DNA of 64,000 nucleotides from Halorubrum sp. CBA1229 (lineage in GTDB: Archaea; Halobacteriota; Halobacteria; Halobacteriales; Haloferacaceae). Numbering within the stretch: position 1 is the first letter of the stretch; the number at the start of each line of letters is the position of its first letter. Under the pieces are notes generated by a model. It made no database searches. It was not told the DNA's origin and saw only the letters and a list, made by a program, of their open reading frames with translations. Positions 40,644 to 49,442 of the stretch are shown here, one piece after another. The stretch spans positions 1 to 64,000 of the forward strand of contig NZ_CP054586.1 in NCBI RefSeq assembly GCF_003721435.2, given 5' to 3'. Both the position numbers and the translations under genes were made by a program.

Positions 40644-41084
40644 CTATGGAGTCCGGAGTTCCTGAACCGGCTTCACGGTGAACGTGTCCGGCTCGCTGGC
40701 TGCTGCTTCTCGTGTGCGTTCCGCTTGTGAGGCTGCCGACCGGGTGAGCTGGGTGACGAGTTCGTCGCGAACGATCTCCCGAGGAACGGTTGTCTCGTGC
40801 CAGCCCAGCCGGGCGTCGAAGTGCCGCTTTTGGAACTGCTCGCTGACGTCGTCGACGGCGACGTACTGCGTGCGGTTTGTCCCCCGGACCTGGTGAGTGA
40901 CGACAACTGCCCCCACGTGCTCGTGCGTCAGCTCGATTAGGGCACACTCCACGAGCGCGACGAGCGACGCGTGATCGCGGTCGTTCGGGATCGCCACCTC
41001 GAGGTCTGCCCACGGAGCCTCCCCGTCGGAGTTGGTTGCTGCTTGCTGTACCGTCTGCGTTTGGGTCGTACGTTCCGAAGCCAT
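40644..41084 (-). CDS. Hypothetical plasmid protein
   Basis: Protein of 146 aa: MASERTTQTQTVQQAATNSD, EVAIPNDRDHASLVALVECA, HEHVGAVVVTHQVRGTNRTQ and FDARLGWHETTVPREIVRDE. An alpha/beta protein with an ordered middle; no family recognised. Monocistronic with its own hairpin leader; lies between the primase-like gene and inverted-repeat copy 6. Confidence 0.7.
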   Translation of the reverse strand: MASERTTQTQTVQQAATNSDGEAPWADLEVAIPNDRDHASLVALVECALIELTHEHVGAVVVTHQVRGTNRTQYVAVDDVSEQFQKRHFDARLGWHETTVPREIVRDELVTQLTRSAASQAERTREAAASEPDTFTVKPVQELRTP

Positions 41085-41108
41085 CGTCTATCGGGGGCAC
41101 GTGATGTA

Positions 41109-41139
41109 CCCCACCGCCCCCTGGCGGGGGTGACAGACG
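41109..41139 (-). promoter_or_regulatory. GC hairpin leader element (gene at 41084)
   Basis: Toward the gene: CGTCTGTCACCCCCGCC-AGG-GGGCGGTGGGG. GTCTGT box; 25 bp before ATG 41084. Confidence 0.6.
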
Positions 41140-41158
41140 TGCCGCTGCGGTCGCAACG

Positions 41159-42412
41159 CTACTTGGAGCGACCGCCGAATAACCGACCCAACAGTGAGGA
41201 TGACTCTGACTCACTACTGTTCTCACTCGTAGTAGCGGCGTGCTCGCCCTGGCACTCCTCCTCTTGGCCACGGGTGGCGAGTTCGTCAGTGAGTCGCTTG
41301 ACCTCCGCTTCGAGAGCGTCGATGCGCTCGGTTTTCTCCGTGAGTGTCGCCTCGAGTTCGTCGACGCGGTCGCTCAAGATCTGATTCTTCTCGGCGAGAT
41401 ACGCGCGACTCCGCTCCGAGTCAGCAGCGCCGACGTCTGGAGACGATGTGGCGGAGATATCATCTGCGGTATCGTCGCCGGCGTCCGGGTCGTAGAACTC
41501 CGAAGTAGTCGCAATTGCTCGCTCGATGGTCTTCTCCCCATACGTCGACCCATCAGCGTAGTGGACCTCGTCCCACTTCTCTCGCATCAATCCCGACTGG
41601 CGGAACAGCTGCTCCATTTGGGTCCGGTCACCACCGGTCCAGAACGCCAGCAAACAGCACAGCGCCATGTCGGCCTCGGACTGACTGTCGTAGCCGACCG
41701 TATTCCCGTTCCAGAGCCGCTCGAACTTCTCGCCGTTCGATGCGTTTCGCGCTTTCTCGAGGAGGTCATCGTCTTCGAGGTCGACGTCAACGCCGGCTGC
41801 ACCGGTCGTCGGTGACTCGTCGTCAGCGCTACCACGCTGTTCGGGCTCTGCTGCCGTGTCACGCTCTGTCTCCTGAACGTACTCACGGTGAATCGCTCTG
41901 AGCGCGTCCTGTCGACGTGCGACGCACGTTGGTGTCCGCTCGACGTGATCGCCAGTGACGGTGAAAAAGCGTGCCGTGTCGTACAGTTCGATGCTCCCGC
42001 GACGGTTCCGCCCGTCGGGAAGTTCGCCCCTGATGAGGACGTGATAGCCGGTGCCGGACGGTGACACCTCCGTATAGGAGTCGAGGCGCTCGATGATGTC
42101 TAGTGCCGCGTCGTCGACGTCGCCGGTTTCCGGGTCGCGGCAGTCGTCCAGATCGACGCCGACGATGGGGTCGTCGTCGGTAAACACGAACCCGACGCCA
42201 TCGGCGTGTGCCGTCTCGGTGTAGTCGAGCGCTGTCTCGAAACTCGCCCAGGTCTCCGACTCTGTTGATGACGCGAACCCCCCACCTCCCGGCGTCACCG
42301 GAATCTTCGTCGGCTTGCCGTCCCGCTCTTCTTCGCGCCAGCACACCCACTGGTCCCGTTCGCGTAGCGTCTCCGGAATCTCCTCCGGTTCGTCGATGAT
42401 ATTCTTATTCAT
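41159..42412 (-). CDS. Primase-polymerase-like protein with C-terminal coiled coil
   Basis: Protein of 417 aa. N-terminal primase-polymerase (NrS-1/bifunctional primase-like) fold: QWVCWREEERDGKPTKIPVT, HADGVGFVFTDDDPIVGVDL with the acidic pair DLDDC, SYTEVSPSGTGYHVLIRGEL and ELYDTARFFTVTGDH. A second region FERLWNGNTVGYDSQSEADM to LLAFWTGGDRTQMEQLFRQSG matches the helix-bundle found after such domains. The C-terminus is a coiled coil (DRVDELEATLTEKTERIDAL). No helicase domain is fused, unlike many phage versions. Likely synthesises primers for plasmid replication or transferred strand conversion. Confidence 0.82.
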   Translation of the reverse strand: MNKNIIDEPEEIPETLRERDQWVCWREEERDGKPTKIPVTPGGGGFASSTESETWASFETALDYTETAHADGVGFVFTDDDPIVGVDLDDCRDPETGDVDDAALDIIERLDSYTEVSPSGTGYHVLIRGELPDGRNRRGSIELYDTARFFTVTGDHVERTPTCVARRQDALRAIHREYVQETERDTAAEPEQRGSADDESPTTGAAGVDVDLEDDDLLEKARNASNGEKFERLWNGNTVGYDSQSEADMALCCLLAFWTGGDRTQMEQLFRQSGLMREKWDEVHYADGSTYGEKTIERAIATTSEFYDPDAGDDTADDISATSSPDVGAADSERSRAYLAEKNQILSDRVDELEATLTEKTERIDALEAEVKRLTDELATRGQEEECQGEHAATTSENSSESESSSLLGRLFGGRSK

Positions 42413-42859
42413 GTTCTCACAGTACCTTGCATGGCTCTCACTAATTCTGAGCCAGCACAGAACTCACTCAATTCTACTCCTCGATCCAATCCCTTGGTCC
42501 CAACGGGGACCCCCCGTTCTATCCTAGTTGGTTTTCGCTCGGTGATACCCCTGACCAGCTTCGCCGTCTGGTGGTTTTTCCCCTGACCGCTGATACGGGC
42601 GGGAGTACCCTTTCTTAATTTCCCCTGACCAGCAGCGCCGTCCTGCGATTTCGTATGTTCACTTGATGTTAGATACTGTTGCCCCTCCCAGATGCCCTGA
42701 CCGGCGGTTCCGTCTTGCGGTTTTCTCGGTCCATAACCGAGTATTAACTCTTGATTCTTACCCTCTCGTGCTGTTACTGGTCGTTTCCCCTGACCGGCAA
42801 CGCCTTCGGGCGGTTTTTTGATAACCCGTCTCGAATTCAAGTACCTCATAGATTTCTCT
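42413..42859. other. 447 bp gap holding a degenerate repeat array
   Basis: Between the primase-like gene and the secretion ATPase. An open frame on the minus strand spans it with GQGK repeats, but it looks like translated non-coding repeats rather than a protein. Confidence 0.5.
42546..42820 (-). repeat. Degenerate direct repeats, about 5 copies
   Basis: Copies at about 42547-42579, 42580-42592 (half), 42622-42650, 42694-42724 and 42787-42819. Minus-strand consensus AAACCGCNNGACGGCGNNGC then NGGTCAGGGG. Each full copy has a small CCG/CGG or CGCC/GGCG stem. Spacing is 72-93 bp and copies differ at many positions, so it is not a CRISPR. Confidence 0.65.
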
Positions 42860-45800
42860 TCATTCAATCAATTGTTGCCCTGCTGCCGTGAGCGAAATAC
42901 CTGTATAGCAGTTCACGCGGGTTTCGTTTTGACGAATCCGACTCGTATCATACGTTACGAACTCCCCGAGAGAACGGGAGAACCACGCTTTCGATTGAAC
43001 TTCTTTGTCGTGTCTGATTGCCCATATCCGATACGCATTATAGAGATCATCCTTCGGGAGTTCCGCCTCCTCTTCTTCGGTAACGTACACGTCAACGAAT
43101 GACTCGAAATCGTCCGCGTCGTGATCGAGTTCACTCCCGTTAGTTTGGGAGATTTGCTCTGAGGAATCTTCCCCCGGCATATCCTCTCCCGGAGCAGATT
43201 CGGCCCGATAGTCAGTCTCCGCCCGGTCACTATTTTCGTCGTCGTTTTTGGAGTCCCCCTCTGATTCATTGTGGGCGGTTGAGTGATCAAATAGGGTTGT
43301 GAGAGGTTTCGTTGTCCCGTCCGTGTAGACGACTGATGACTTCTCATCGGCAAGAATCACGATTACGTAGCTGTCGCAGCTGTACTCTGGGGTGGAGAAC
43401 TCGTCTTCCGGAACGAACGGCTTTTTGATCCGAATCCAGTCGTCCTCGAACGCCGATTTCGTCTCGTAGATGTGTTGTTCACCGTGCTCATAAACGACGT
43501 ACTCGTCGGCAGCGTGGTCGTAGCTGTAGATGGCCGGAACACGATCTTTCGAGAGTTTTTCCAGCGACTCGAGGCGGATATGTTCCGTCCCGCTGGCATC
43601 ACGAAGGACGATCTCGTCGCCATCACGCTGCCAGATGTTCTGGGTCCCGTTCTCGTCGTCGGTCGCCGGTCGCACGGCCGTCACTCCACCTTCTTCGGTC
43701 GCTCCACCGCTGAACGTGAGATTCGAGTCAGTCGTGTAGAACCGTGTCTCACCATTCTGGAGGGTACGGACGGGAGGTGTGAGAATGCCGTCAACACGCT
43801 CGGCCCACTCAGTTTCGTCGTTTCCTGGTCGAACGACAAACAGCGGGATATCACCTGCTGCTTGGGCCTTCCGGAGATTCGTGAGCACTTTCGCGGGATT
43901 CTCGGGTGTCGTCGTTTCGACTTCGATGGCGAATCGGTCGGAAACGTCGGGGTGGCTCGCCCTCGCGTCAGGTTTCTCGCTGCCATCCTGTGCGAGGATC
44001 GAGACGGTGAAACCGAGTGCGGTGAGCTCTTCTTCGATCTGAAGGAGTGCTGCGTCGTGGGCACTCCCACCAGCGGCCTGCACGCCACCAGTATCGGGTG
44101 TCGCGACCTCTTCTCCGGCGTCAGTGAGCCGGATGCGGAGCTCGTCGGCGTCGATATCGACGGTCGTATCGAGGTATCGTGATCGTTCTCGGATGTCCGC
44201 GAGGGCATCATACGATGGCGGCTCGGCGTCGACGTCGTCGAAGAGTCGTCTGAGTTCGTCGTCAACTGCTTCGACGGCCACCCAGCCGTTTTCCTCACGG
44301 CAGCCCTCTCGAAGCTGCAGACTCCGAACCACGTTCGCAATCGCGACGTCCAGGTCGTCGCTCGCGATATCGAGCACCTCGTGTCCGTCGGCAGGTGTGC
44401 TCGTTGTTGAAGTGTCTGGCTCAGCCGGCACACCGTGTTCGTCATTGATGTCCTCGTGCATCGAGGAGAGTGTCTCAGTGAACTGCTCCTCTTCACGCTC
44501 TGTGAGCGGGGATTCGCTCTCGGGGTGGCCCGGTGGAATCGGGAGTGGTTCGAGACTGAACGGATACGGCCCCGTTTCACCGAACGTCGGGCTTGGCAGG
44601 CTGGCGATCCACTCCCCTCGTGGCAACGAACGAATCCGATTGGCGAAATCCGCGGGGTCCATCTCTTCGTGGGCCATCGCTCGCGCCAGTTCCCGGTCGA
44701 CGTTGATTTTCCCGATGAGTGAACTGCCGATGTTGTTCAGAGCATTCAGGTAGATCTTCCGCCCACCTTCAGCCTCCATCTGTTCGGGGAACTGCATCGA
44801 CAGACCAACAGAGAGCCGGAATCCCCGGCCTTTCTCGAGGAGATCATTCATGATGTCGGAGACCACGACCGATGCTGCCTCGTCGACGAGCAAGTTCACG
44901 ACGTAGTCGTCCGAGTGCTGGGGGAGGGCCTGTTTGCGGTCCTTGAGAGCTGCATCGAGATTGGTCAGGATCACACCGGTCATGATCCGGGCGGCGTCGT
45001 CGCGGAGGTCGCCGAGGTCGAAGAGGATGACCGTATCCTCGTCGAGGACATCCCGAAAGTCGAACTGGTTCTCGGTATTATTGAAGATCTGCCGCAGGTG
45101 CGTATCCTGTGAGATGTAGGCGAGACGGTTTCCGACACCGCCCATCACGTTCGCGAAGGTGTTCGAATCTAACTGGAGCTGCCGTCGAATCGTCCGGGTG
45201 ACTTCCTCGTCGCTCGACCGTGGGGCGTCGCCGATGTTCTCGTTCGGTGGCCCGGCCTCCCAGAGCTGGTCGACGACGTGTTCGAGCTGTCGGTGGGCGA
45301 AGTAGTCCGTCGACGCTCGGTAGAGCCCGTTCTCACGCCTGTATTCCTCGTCGAACAGTGTCTTGATGAGTGTCTTGATGAGAGTTGGGGCCACAGTCGC
45401 CCGCTCGTAGCGGTCGGTTCCCATCACGAGCTTCAAAATCTCTTCGTAGTGGTCGGCCTTCCGTTGGACGGCGTCTTCGCGGCGCCGTCCGCTCTCCATC
45501 GACGGTTCGAGATCGAAAAACGAGAACCCGGGGAGGACGTCCGGGATCGGGAAGTGGACGACGTTCTCTTGGAGGTCGGTCATTCCGAACCGACGCGCGT
45601 GAGCCCGCATATAATTCTGGGCCATGTCGTCGTTCTTCGGGATGATGAGGATCGTCGGCCCCTCGGTGTTGGCGTACAGCGACAGCATATCGTTGATGAG
45701 GGCTTTCGACTTCCCAGAGCCGGTCGTTCCAAACCGGCCGTAATGAGTGGGTAGCAGTCCGGGTGGAATGTGTGTCGGCTCGTCTTCGGCCTCGCCGGTG

Positions 45801-47242
45801 TCGTCGAGGGTATACCCGATTGCCATCCCGTCTCGGAACTCATTCATGAGGTCTTGGTGAGGACGGGGCAACGGATTCCGACTCTGCTGTTCCGCACGCG
45901 TCCCCCGTGTCCCCTCGACAGTAAGCTGTTCCGAGGAGGGGACGAGTACGAAGTTCGCGAGTTCTCGACCACTCAGGATGAACTCCTGTCGGGTCTTCCC
46001 CCGGCCGGTCGTGATCTCACGATCCAAGAGCCGCTGCAGCGCCGCTCGTGCGTTTCGGTCTTTCGTGGCTGCCCGGAAGCCGCTGTCACGTAACCGCTCG
46101 GCTGCAACCTGGTAGTACGGCCCGTCAAGCGGGTCGAATACCGGGACCAGTGATTGCATTCGCTCATCGAGATCATCGCGACCATCACTACCGGATGGAA
46201 TCCCGACTGCTCGGATGTTCGCGGTGAACGACCGCTTCGGATTTTTCGCCTCGATTGCCGCGACACGTTTTGCAACCGCGTCGCTCAGCTGGTTTCTGTC
46301 CCGGTTCTCCGGCTGATCGTCAAGTTCGAAGAGGGAGCCAATAATCTCCTGAGCGAGTGTGTCTCGGCCGTCGATGACGTCCTCCTTGCGAAGGTCGGCA
46401 TCGGACTGCCAGCTCTCGCGTCGCTGGAAGACGACTTGGAACGCTACTGGTGCTGTCGCCTCCATCAGATGGTCGACGAGCGAAGTGAGCGCACCCCCTG
46501 GCTGATCGACGGCTGGGAGTTCCGCTTCGTCGTCGGCAGTAAATGGCGAGAGTGAGGTCATCCAGTCTTGTTTCCGAATTGCCGACCCTTGCCACCGCAC
46601 GCCGAGTGGGGAGACGGATTCGGTCGCTGGCCGCGCGAGTATCGTCCCCTCCGATGTTACCGTTGGTTTGGCAAGCGTCGTGAGTGGCTCATCCTCGGGA
46701 ATCGCATCTGGTGGGGCGAGTTCGAGGGCAGTATCGCCGATCTCGATGATGTGGTCGGCAGACTGGTCACCGACCGTTCCTCCATCCGCGACTGATTCGG
46801 CGTCCCCTGGCCCCGATTGTTTGTTGTCGTCAGTGCCACGTTCGTATTGCTCGTCAGGGTCGAATTCGTACTGGAGGTCGCCCGCCTCATAGTGCTCGAC
46901 GAATGTCTCGCGGTCGAATTCGACGGGCTGTACGAGTCGGGATGCGATGTCGACCTCGGTACGCTCGATGTCGAACGTCTCGGGATAGACCGACTGGAGC
47001 CGTTTTTCAAGGGTATCCAGATGGTCGTCGGCACCGTAGTAGAATTCGACGGGGTCATCTTTCCCCTCGCTCAGCGCGAGGAATTCGAAGCGTAGCGGTG
47101 TGTCGCTATGTAGCGGATTGAGTTTGTCAGCTAGCCCTGTCGAGTCCGTTGAGGTCAGTTTGTGGAGGCTCTCCAGTGCCTGCGGCAGACGCTCCGGATT
47201 GAGGCGTTCGGAGGTTGGCGTCACGCGAAGGTACTCACGCAT
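42860..47242 (-). CDS. HerA/VirD4-like conjugation ATPase fused to a nuclease-like domain
   Basis: Very large protein, 1460 aa. Walker A FGTTGSGKSKALINDML near residue 506 and Walker B NLLVDEAASVVVSD near 785 define a FtsK/HerA-type translocation ATPase, like VirD4/TraG coupling proteins. Beyond about residue 900 follow acidic linkers and, near 1075-1125, a segment with KPDARAS and FAIEVETTTPENPAKVLTNL that looks like a PD-(D/E)xK nuclease core with E-x-E. The C-terminal 300 residues are unique. ATG 47242 (MREYLRV) is set by a perfect GGAGGTGA Shine-Dalgarno sequence 5 bases away, inside the end of the upstream gene. Last gene of the secretion operon. Confidence 0.8.
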   Translation of the reverse strand: MREYLRVTPTSERLNPERLPQALESLHKLTSTDSTGLADKLNPLHSDTPLRFEFLALSEGKDDPVEFYYGADDHLDTLEKRLQSVYPETFDIERTEVDIASRLVQPVEFDRETFVEHYEAGDLQYEFDPDEQYERGTDDNKQSGPGDAESVADGGTVGDQSADHIIEIGDTALELAPPDAIPEDEPLTTLAKPTVTSEGTILARPATESVSPLGVRWQGSAIRKQDWMTSLSPFTADDEAELPAVDQPGGALTSLVDHLMEATAPVAFQVVFQRRESWQSDADLRKEDVIDGRDTLAQEIIGSLFELDDQPENRDRNQLSDAVAKRVAAIEAKNPKRSFTANIRAVGIPSGSDGRDDLDERMQSLVPVFDPLDGPYYQVAAERLRDSGFRAATKDRNARAALQRLLDREITTGRGKTRQEFILSGRELANFVLVPSSEQLTVEGTRGTRAEQQSRNPLPRPHQDLMNEFRDGMAIGYTLDDTGEAEDEPTHIPPGLLPTHYGRFGTTGSGKSKALINDMLSLYANTEGPTILIIPKNDDMAQNYMRAHARRFGMTDLQENVVHFPIPDVLPGFSFFDLEPSMESGRRREDAVQRKADHYEEILKLVMGTDRYERATVAPTLIKTLIKTLFDEEYRRENGLYRASTDYFAHRQLEHVVDQLWEAGPPNENIGDAPRSSDEEVTRTIRRQLQLDSNTFANVMGGVGNRLAYISQDTHLRQIFNNTENQFDFRDVLDEDTVILFDLGDLRDDAARIMTGVILTNLDAALKDRKQALPQHSDDYVVNLLVDEAASVVVSDIMNDLLEKGRGFRLSVGLSMQFPEQMEAEGGRKIYLNALNNIGSSLIGKINVDRELARAMAHEEMDPADFANRIRSLPRGEWIASLPSPTFGETGPYPFSLEPLPIPPGHPESESPLTEREEEQFTETLSSMHEDINDEHGVPAEPDTSTTSTPADGHEVLDIASDDLDVAIANVVRSLQLREGCREENGWVAVEAVDDELRRLFDDVDAEPPSYDALADIRERSRYLDTTVDIDADELRIRLTDAGEEVATPDTGGVQAAGGSAHDAALLQIEEELTALGFTVSILAQDGSEKPDARASHPDVSDRFAIEVETTTPENPAKVLTNLRKAQAAGDIPLFVVRPGNDETEWAERVDGILTPPVRTLQNGETRFYTTDSNLTFSGGATEEGGVTAVRPATDDENGTQNIWQRDGDEIVLRDASGTEHIRLESLEKLSKDRVPAIYSYDHAADEYVVYEHGEQHIYETKSAFEDDWIRIKKPFVPEDEFSTPEYSCDSYVIVILADEKSSVVYTDGTTKPLTTLFDHSTAHNESEGDSKNDDENSDRAETDYRAESAPGEDMPGEDSSEQISQTNGSELDHDADDFESFVDVYVTEEEEAELPKDDLYNAYRIWAIRHDKEVQSKAWFSRSLGEFVTYDTSRIRQNETRVNCYTGISLTAAGQQLIE

Positions 47243-49442
47243 CGTCGTCACCTCCCGTTTCACCGCCATCAGTCTCTGTTGGCGTCCGCTCAGGTGTGTG
47301 TTGTCCGTTGTCGGTCGCTCGGCTTTCAATATCGTCTTGGAACGCCTGCACCTCCGCGTCCACAGCATTCTCACCAGTCCCGGGGAGTGAGTCTCGCCGT
47401 TGCTCGGTTGGCTCGAAGTCGATGACCTGCTTCTCCTTGGGCATCGCTTTGACCTGGATTCCACGCCACTCGCCGTCGACGCCGACCAGTGCCTCGGAGA
47501 AGCCGGCGTCCTCGTTACCAGGAACGGCGTCCTGGACGAACCGCATCTGTGCGTAGTTCAGACCGAACTCGTCGGCCCACTCCTTGTCCATCCCGTCGAG
47601 ACGGTGGAACTGCTTGACGGCACACTGGTCCAGAATCGCCTCGGATTCGGCGTGCTCGAAGAACTCGTCGACGGTCTGCGTGACCAGTCGGATCGAGAGG
47701 TCGTGGTGACGGTGGTGGCGGAACACCGTCTCGAGGAACGCTAGGCTCGCGGCGTCCTGCATGATGTAGCGGGCCTCGTCGATGTAGAACACGACCTCCT
47801 TCTCCGAGACCTTCGCTCGCTCGTAGACCAGCGAGATGAGCAGCTGCATGGTCAGCGCCGTACTGCTGTCGACGCTCCCCTCCTGCTGGGCGAGGTCGAG
47901 ATAGATGACCTTCTCGTCCCGGATGTCGAAGTCGGATTCCTGTCCGAGGTTGGCGTGGCGACCGTCGTCCTCGAAGGGGCGGAGCTGGTCGAGGAGCCAC
48001 GTCGCATCCTCCTTGATCTTCCCGGCCTCCTCGTCGGACCGGACGACGAACTCCTCGGGGTCGTCGACCATATCCTCGAACACGTCCATCATATCACGGA
48101 TGGTCGGACTCGGATTGCTGTGCGTGGAGATGTCGTCGGTGATGCCCTTGCGCTGGTAGGCACGTTTGAGGGCGAGTTCGAGTGTGGTGCGCCGGTCGCC
48201 AAGCGAGATGCCCCGGAGCGCGAAGAAGTTCGTGAGAAAGCTCATCGCGTCGTCGAGCTTCTCGTTGAACGGGCTCGCGTCTTCACCCATCGCTCGCTGG
48301 ACGTGCTCGGGCGTTTCGCGGATCTCCAAGGGGTTGAGGCCGAGTGTCCCACCGACGGTGATCCGCTTGGCGTCGAGGGCTTCCGAGACACCAGCCCAGT
48401 TGTTCAGCGGTTCGAGGATGATGCCGATGCGATCCTTGCTCTGCTCGATGGAGCGGATGAAGTTCTGCTTGGAGCTGAACGACTTCCCCGAACCCGTGTC
48501 GCCGACAGTGAACATCGCGTAGCCGTTGTCCCGGGCGAACGGGTCGATGACCACAGGGCTCTGGTTGTCCTTGTGAATCCCGAACTCGACGCCGCCCTCC
48601 TCAAGGATCGTCGCGTTGTGCGGCGAGGAGAGCAACGCACCGACGGCGCCGCCGAGCGCAATCGACGTCCGCCCGAACTCGTTGTCACCGATGGGTGCGG
48701 CGGACTGAAGGGCGAGATCCTGCCGACAGATCGCCGTCTTCGGCGTGAGGTTCGCCGGGTCGTCACGGAGCGCACTCTTGACCGTCTGGACAGCGTCTCT
48801 GAGGTCGTCTTTCTCGTCGGCTCTGACCGTGATGAACATCCCCTGGTCGAAGACGTTCGCGCCGTTCTCGACGGCCTTGTACGTCGCTGCGGCTTCGTTG
48901 GCGCGCTCTTGGAGATACGCGCTCCGGATACTCTGTTCGAGGTCAGCATCGACCTGAAGGTCGTCAGCGATGTCCTGTAGTTCGTTCCGGGCTCGCTCCT
49001 GATTTTTCGGCGTGATGTGGGCCGTCAGGTCGAACTGCACGTCGGTCATCTCGAAGAGCTCGCTCAGATACCCGTCGTTGGGATAGTCGGCATAGTTAGC
49101 GATATACAGCGTCGTGGTCCACTGCTCGCCGACCCGCGCGGCTCGCGTTTCCCACTCGACAGCTCCGGGCGCGGTGACGGTCTTGTGCGACTCGGAGATG
49201 TCGTCGAGGAGCTTGCGTTCGGCCTCGCCTTCTTCGAGTGTCTCCTCATCGAGGACATCGGTGAAGTTTACCTCTGGTTCATCATCCGCAGTGAAGCGGT
49301 CCCAGAGGTACTTACTGCCGACGCCAAGGCCGAGACCCACTGCAAGGGCTAGTACTGCACTCTCTGCTGGTGTCAGGTTCTGGAGCCACCCGGCGACGGA
49401 GCCAAGCGCGCCACCATCAGTCTGGAGGATCACGTTACGCAT
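47235..49442 (-). CDS. VirB4-like type IV secretion ATPase
   Basis: Protein of 735 aa starting MRNVILQTDGGALGSVAGWL with an N-terminal membrane helix (AVLALAVGLGLGVGSKYLW). The TraC/VirB4 N-terminal domain is followed by Walker A FTVGDTGSGKSFSSKQN (near residue 316) and Walker B EVVFYIDEARYIM (near 550), then RLVTQTVDEFFEHAESEAIL. VirB4 energises conjugative pili and DNA transfer. Overlaps both neighbouring genes by 8 bases. Start ATG 49442 lies inside the end of the PrgI-like gene. Confidence 0.88.
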   Translation of the reverse strand: MRNVILQTDGGALGSVAGWLQNLTPAESAVLALAVGLGLGVGSKYLWDRFTADDEPEVNFTDVLDEETLEEGEAERKLLDDISESHKTVTAPGAVEWETRAARVGEQWTTTLYIANYADYPNDGYLSELFEMTDVQFDLTAHITPKNQERARNELQDIADDLQVDADLEQSIRSAYLQERANEAAATYKAVENGANVFDQGMFITVRADEKDDLRDAVQTVKSALRDDPANLTPKTAICRQDLALQSAAPIGDNEFGRTSIALGGAVGALLSSPHNATILEEGGVEFGIHKDNQSPVVIDPFARDNGYAMFTVGDTGSGKSFSSKQNFIRSIEQSKDRIGIILEPLNNWAGVSEALDAKRITVGGTLGLNPLEIRETPEHVQRAMGEDASPFNEKLDDAMSFLTNFFALRGISLGDRRTTLELALKRAYQRKGITDDISTHSNPSPTIRDMMDVFEDMVDDPEEFVVRSDEEAGKIKEDATWLLDQLRPFEDDGRHANLGQESDFDIRDEKVIYLDLAQQEGSVDSSTALTMQLLISLVYERAKVSEKEVVFYIDEARYIMQDAASLAFLETVFRHHRHHDLSIRLVTQTVDEFFEHAESEAILDQCAVKQFHRLDGMDKEWADEFGLNYAQMRFVQDAVPGNEDAGFSEALVGVDGEWRGIQVKAMPKEKQVIDFEPTEQRRDSLPGTGENAVDAEVQAFQDDIESRATDNGQHTPERTPTETDGGETGGDDDA

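Noticed and set aside
4665-41139. Leader hairpins as terminators of the preceding genes
   Set aside because: The T-rich tract precedes the hairpin in the direction of transcription instead of following it, and the elements sit next to start codons.
42546-42820. CRISPR array
   Set aside because: Repeats are degenerate and unevenly spaced (72-93 bp) and no cas genes are present.
42409-42867. Minus-strand open frame with GQGK repeats as a protein
   Set aside because: Some repeat copies lie in different frames and no start signal is visible; treated as a non-coding repeat array.
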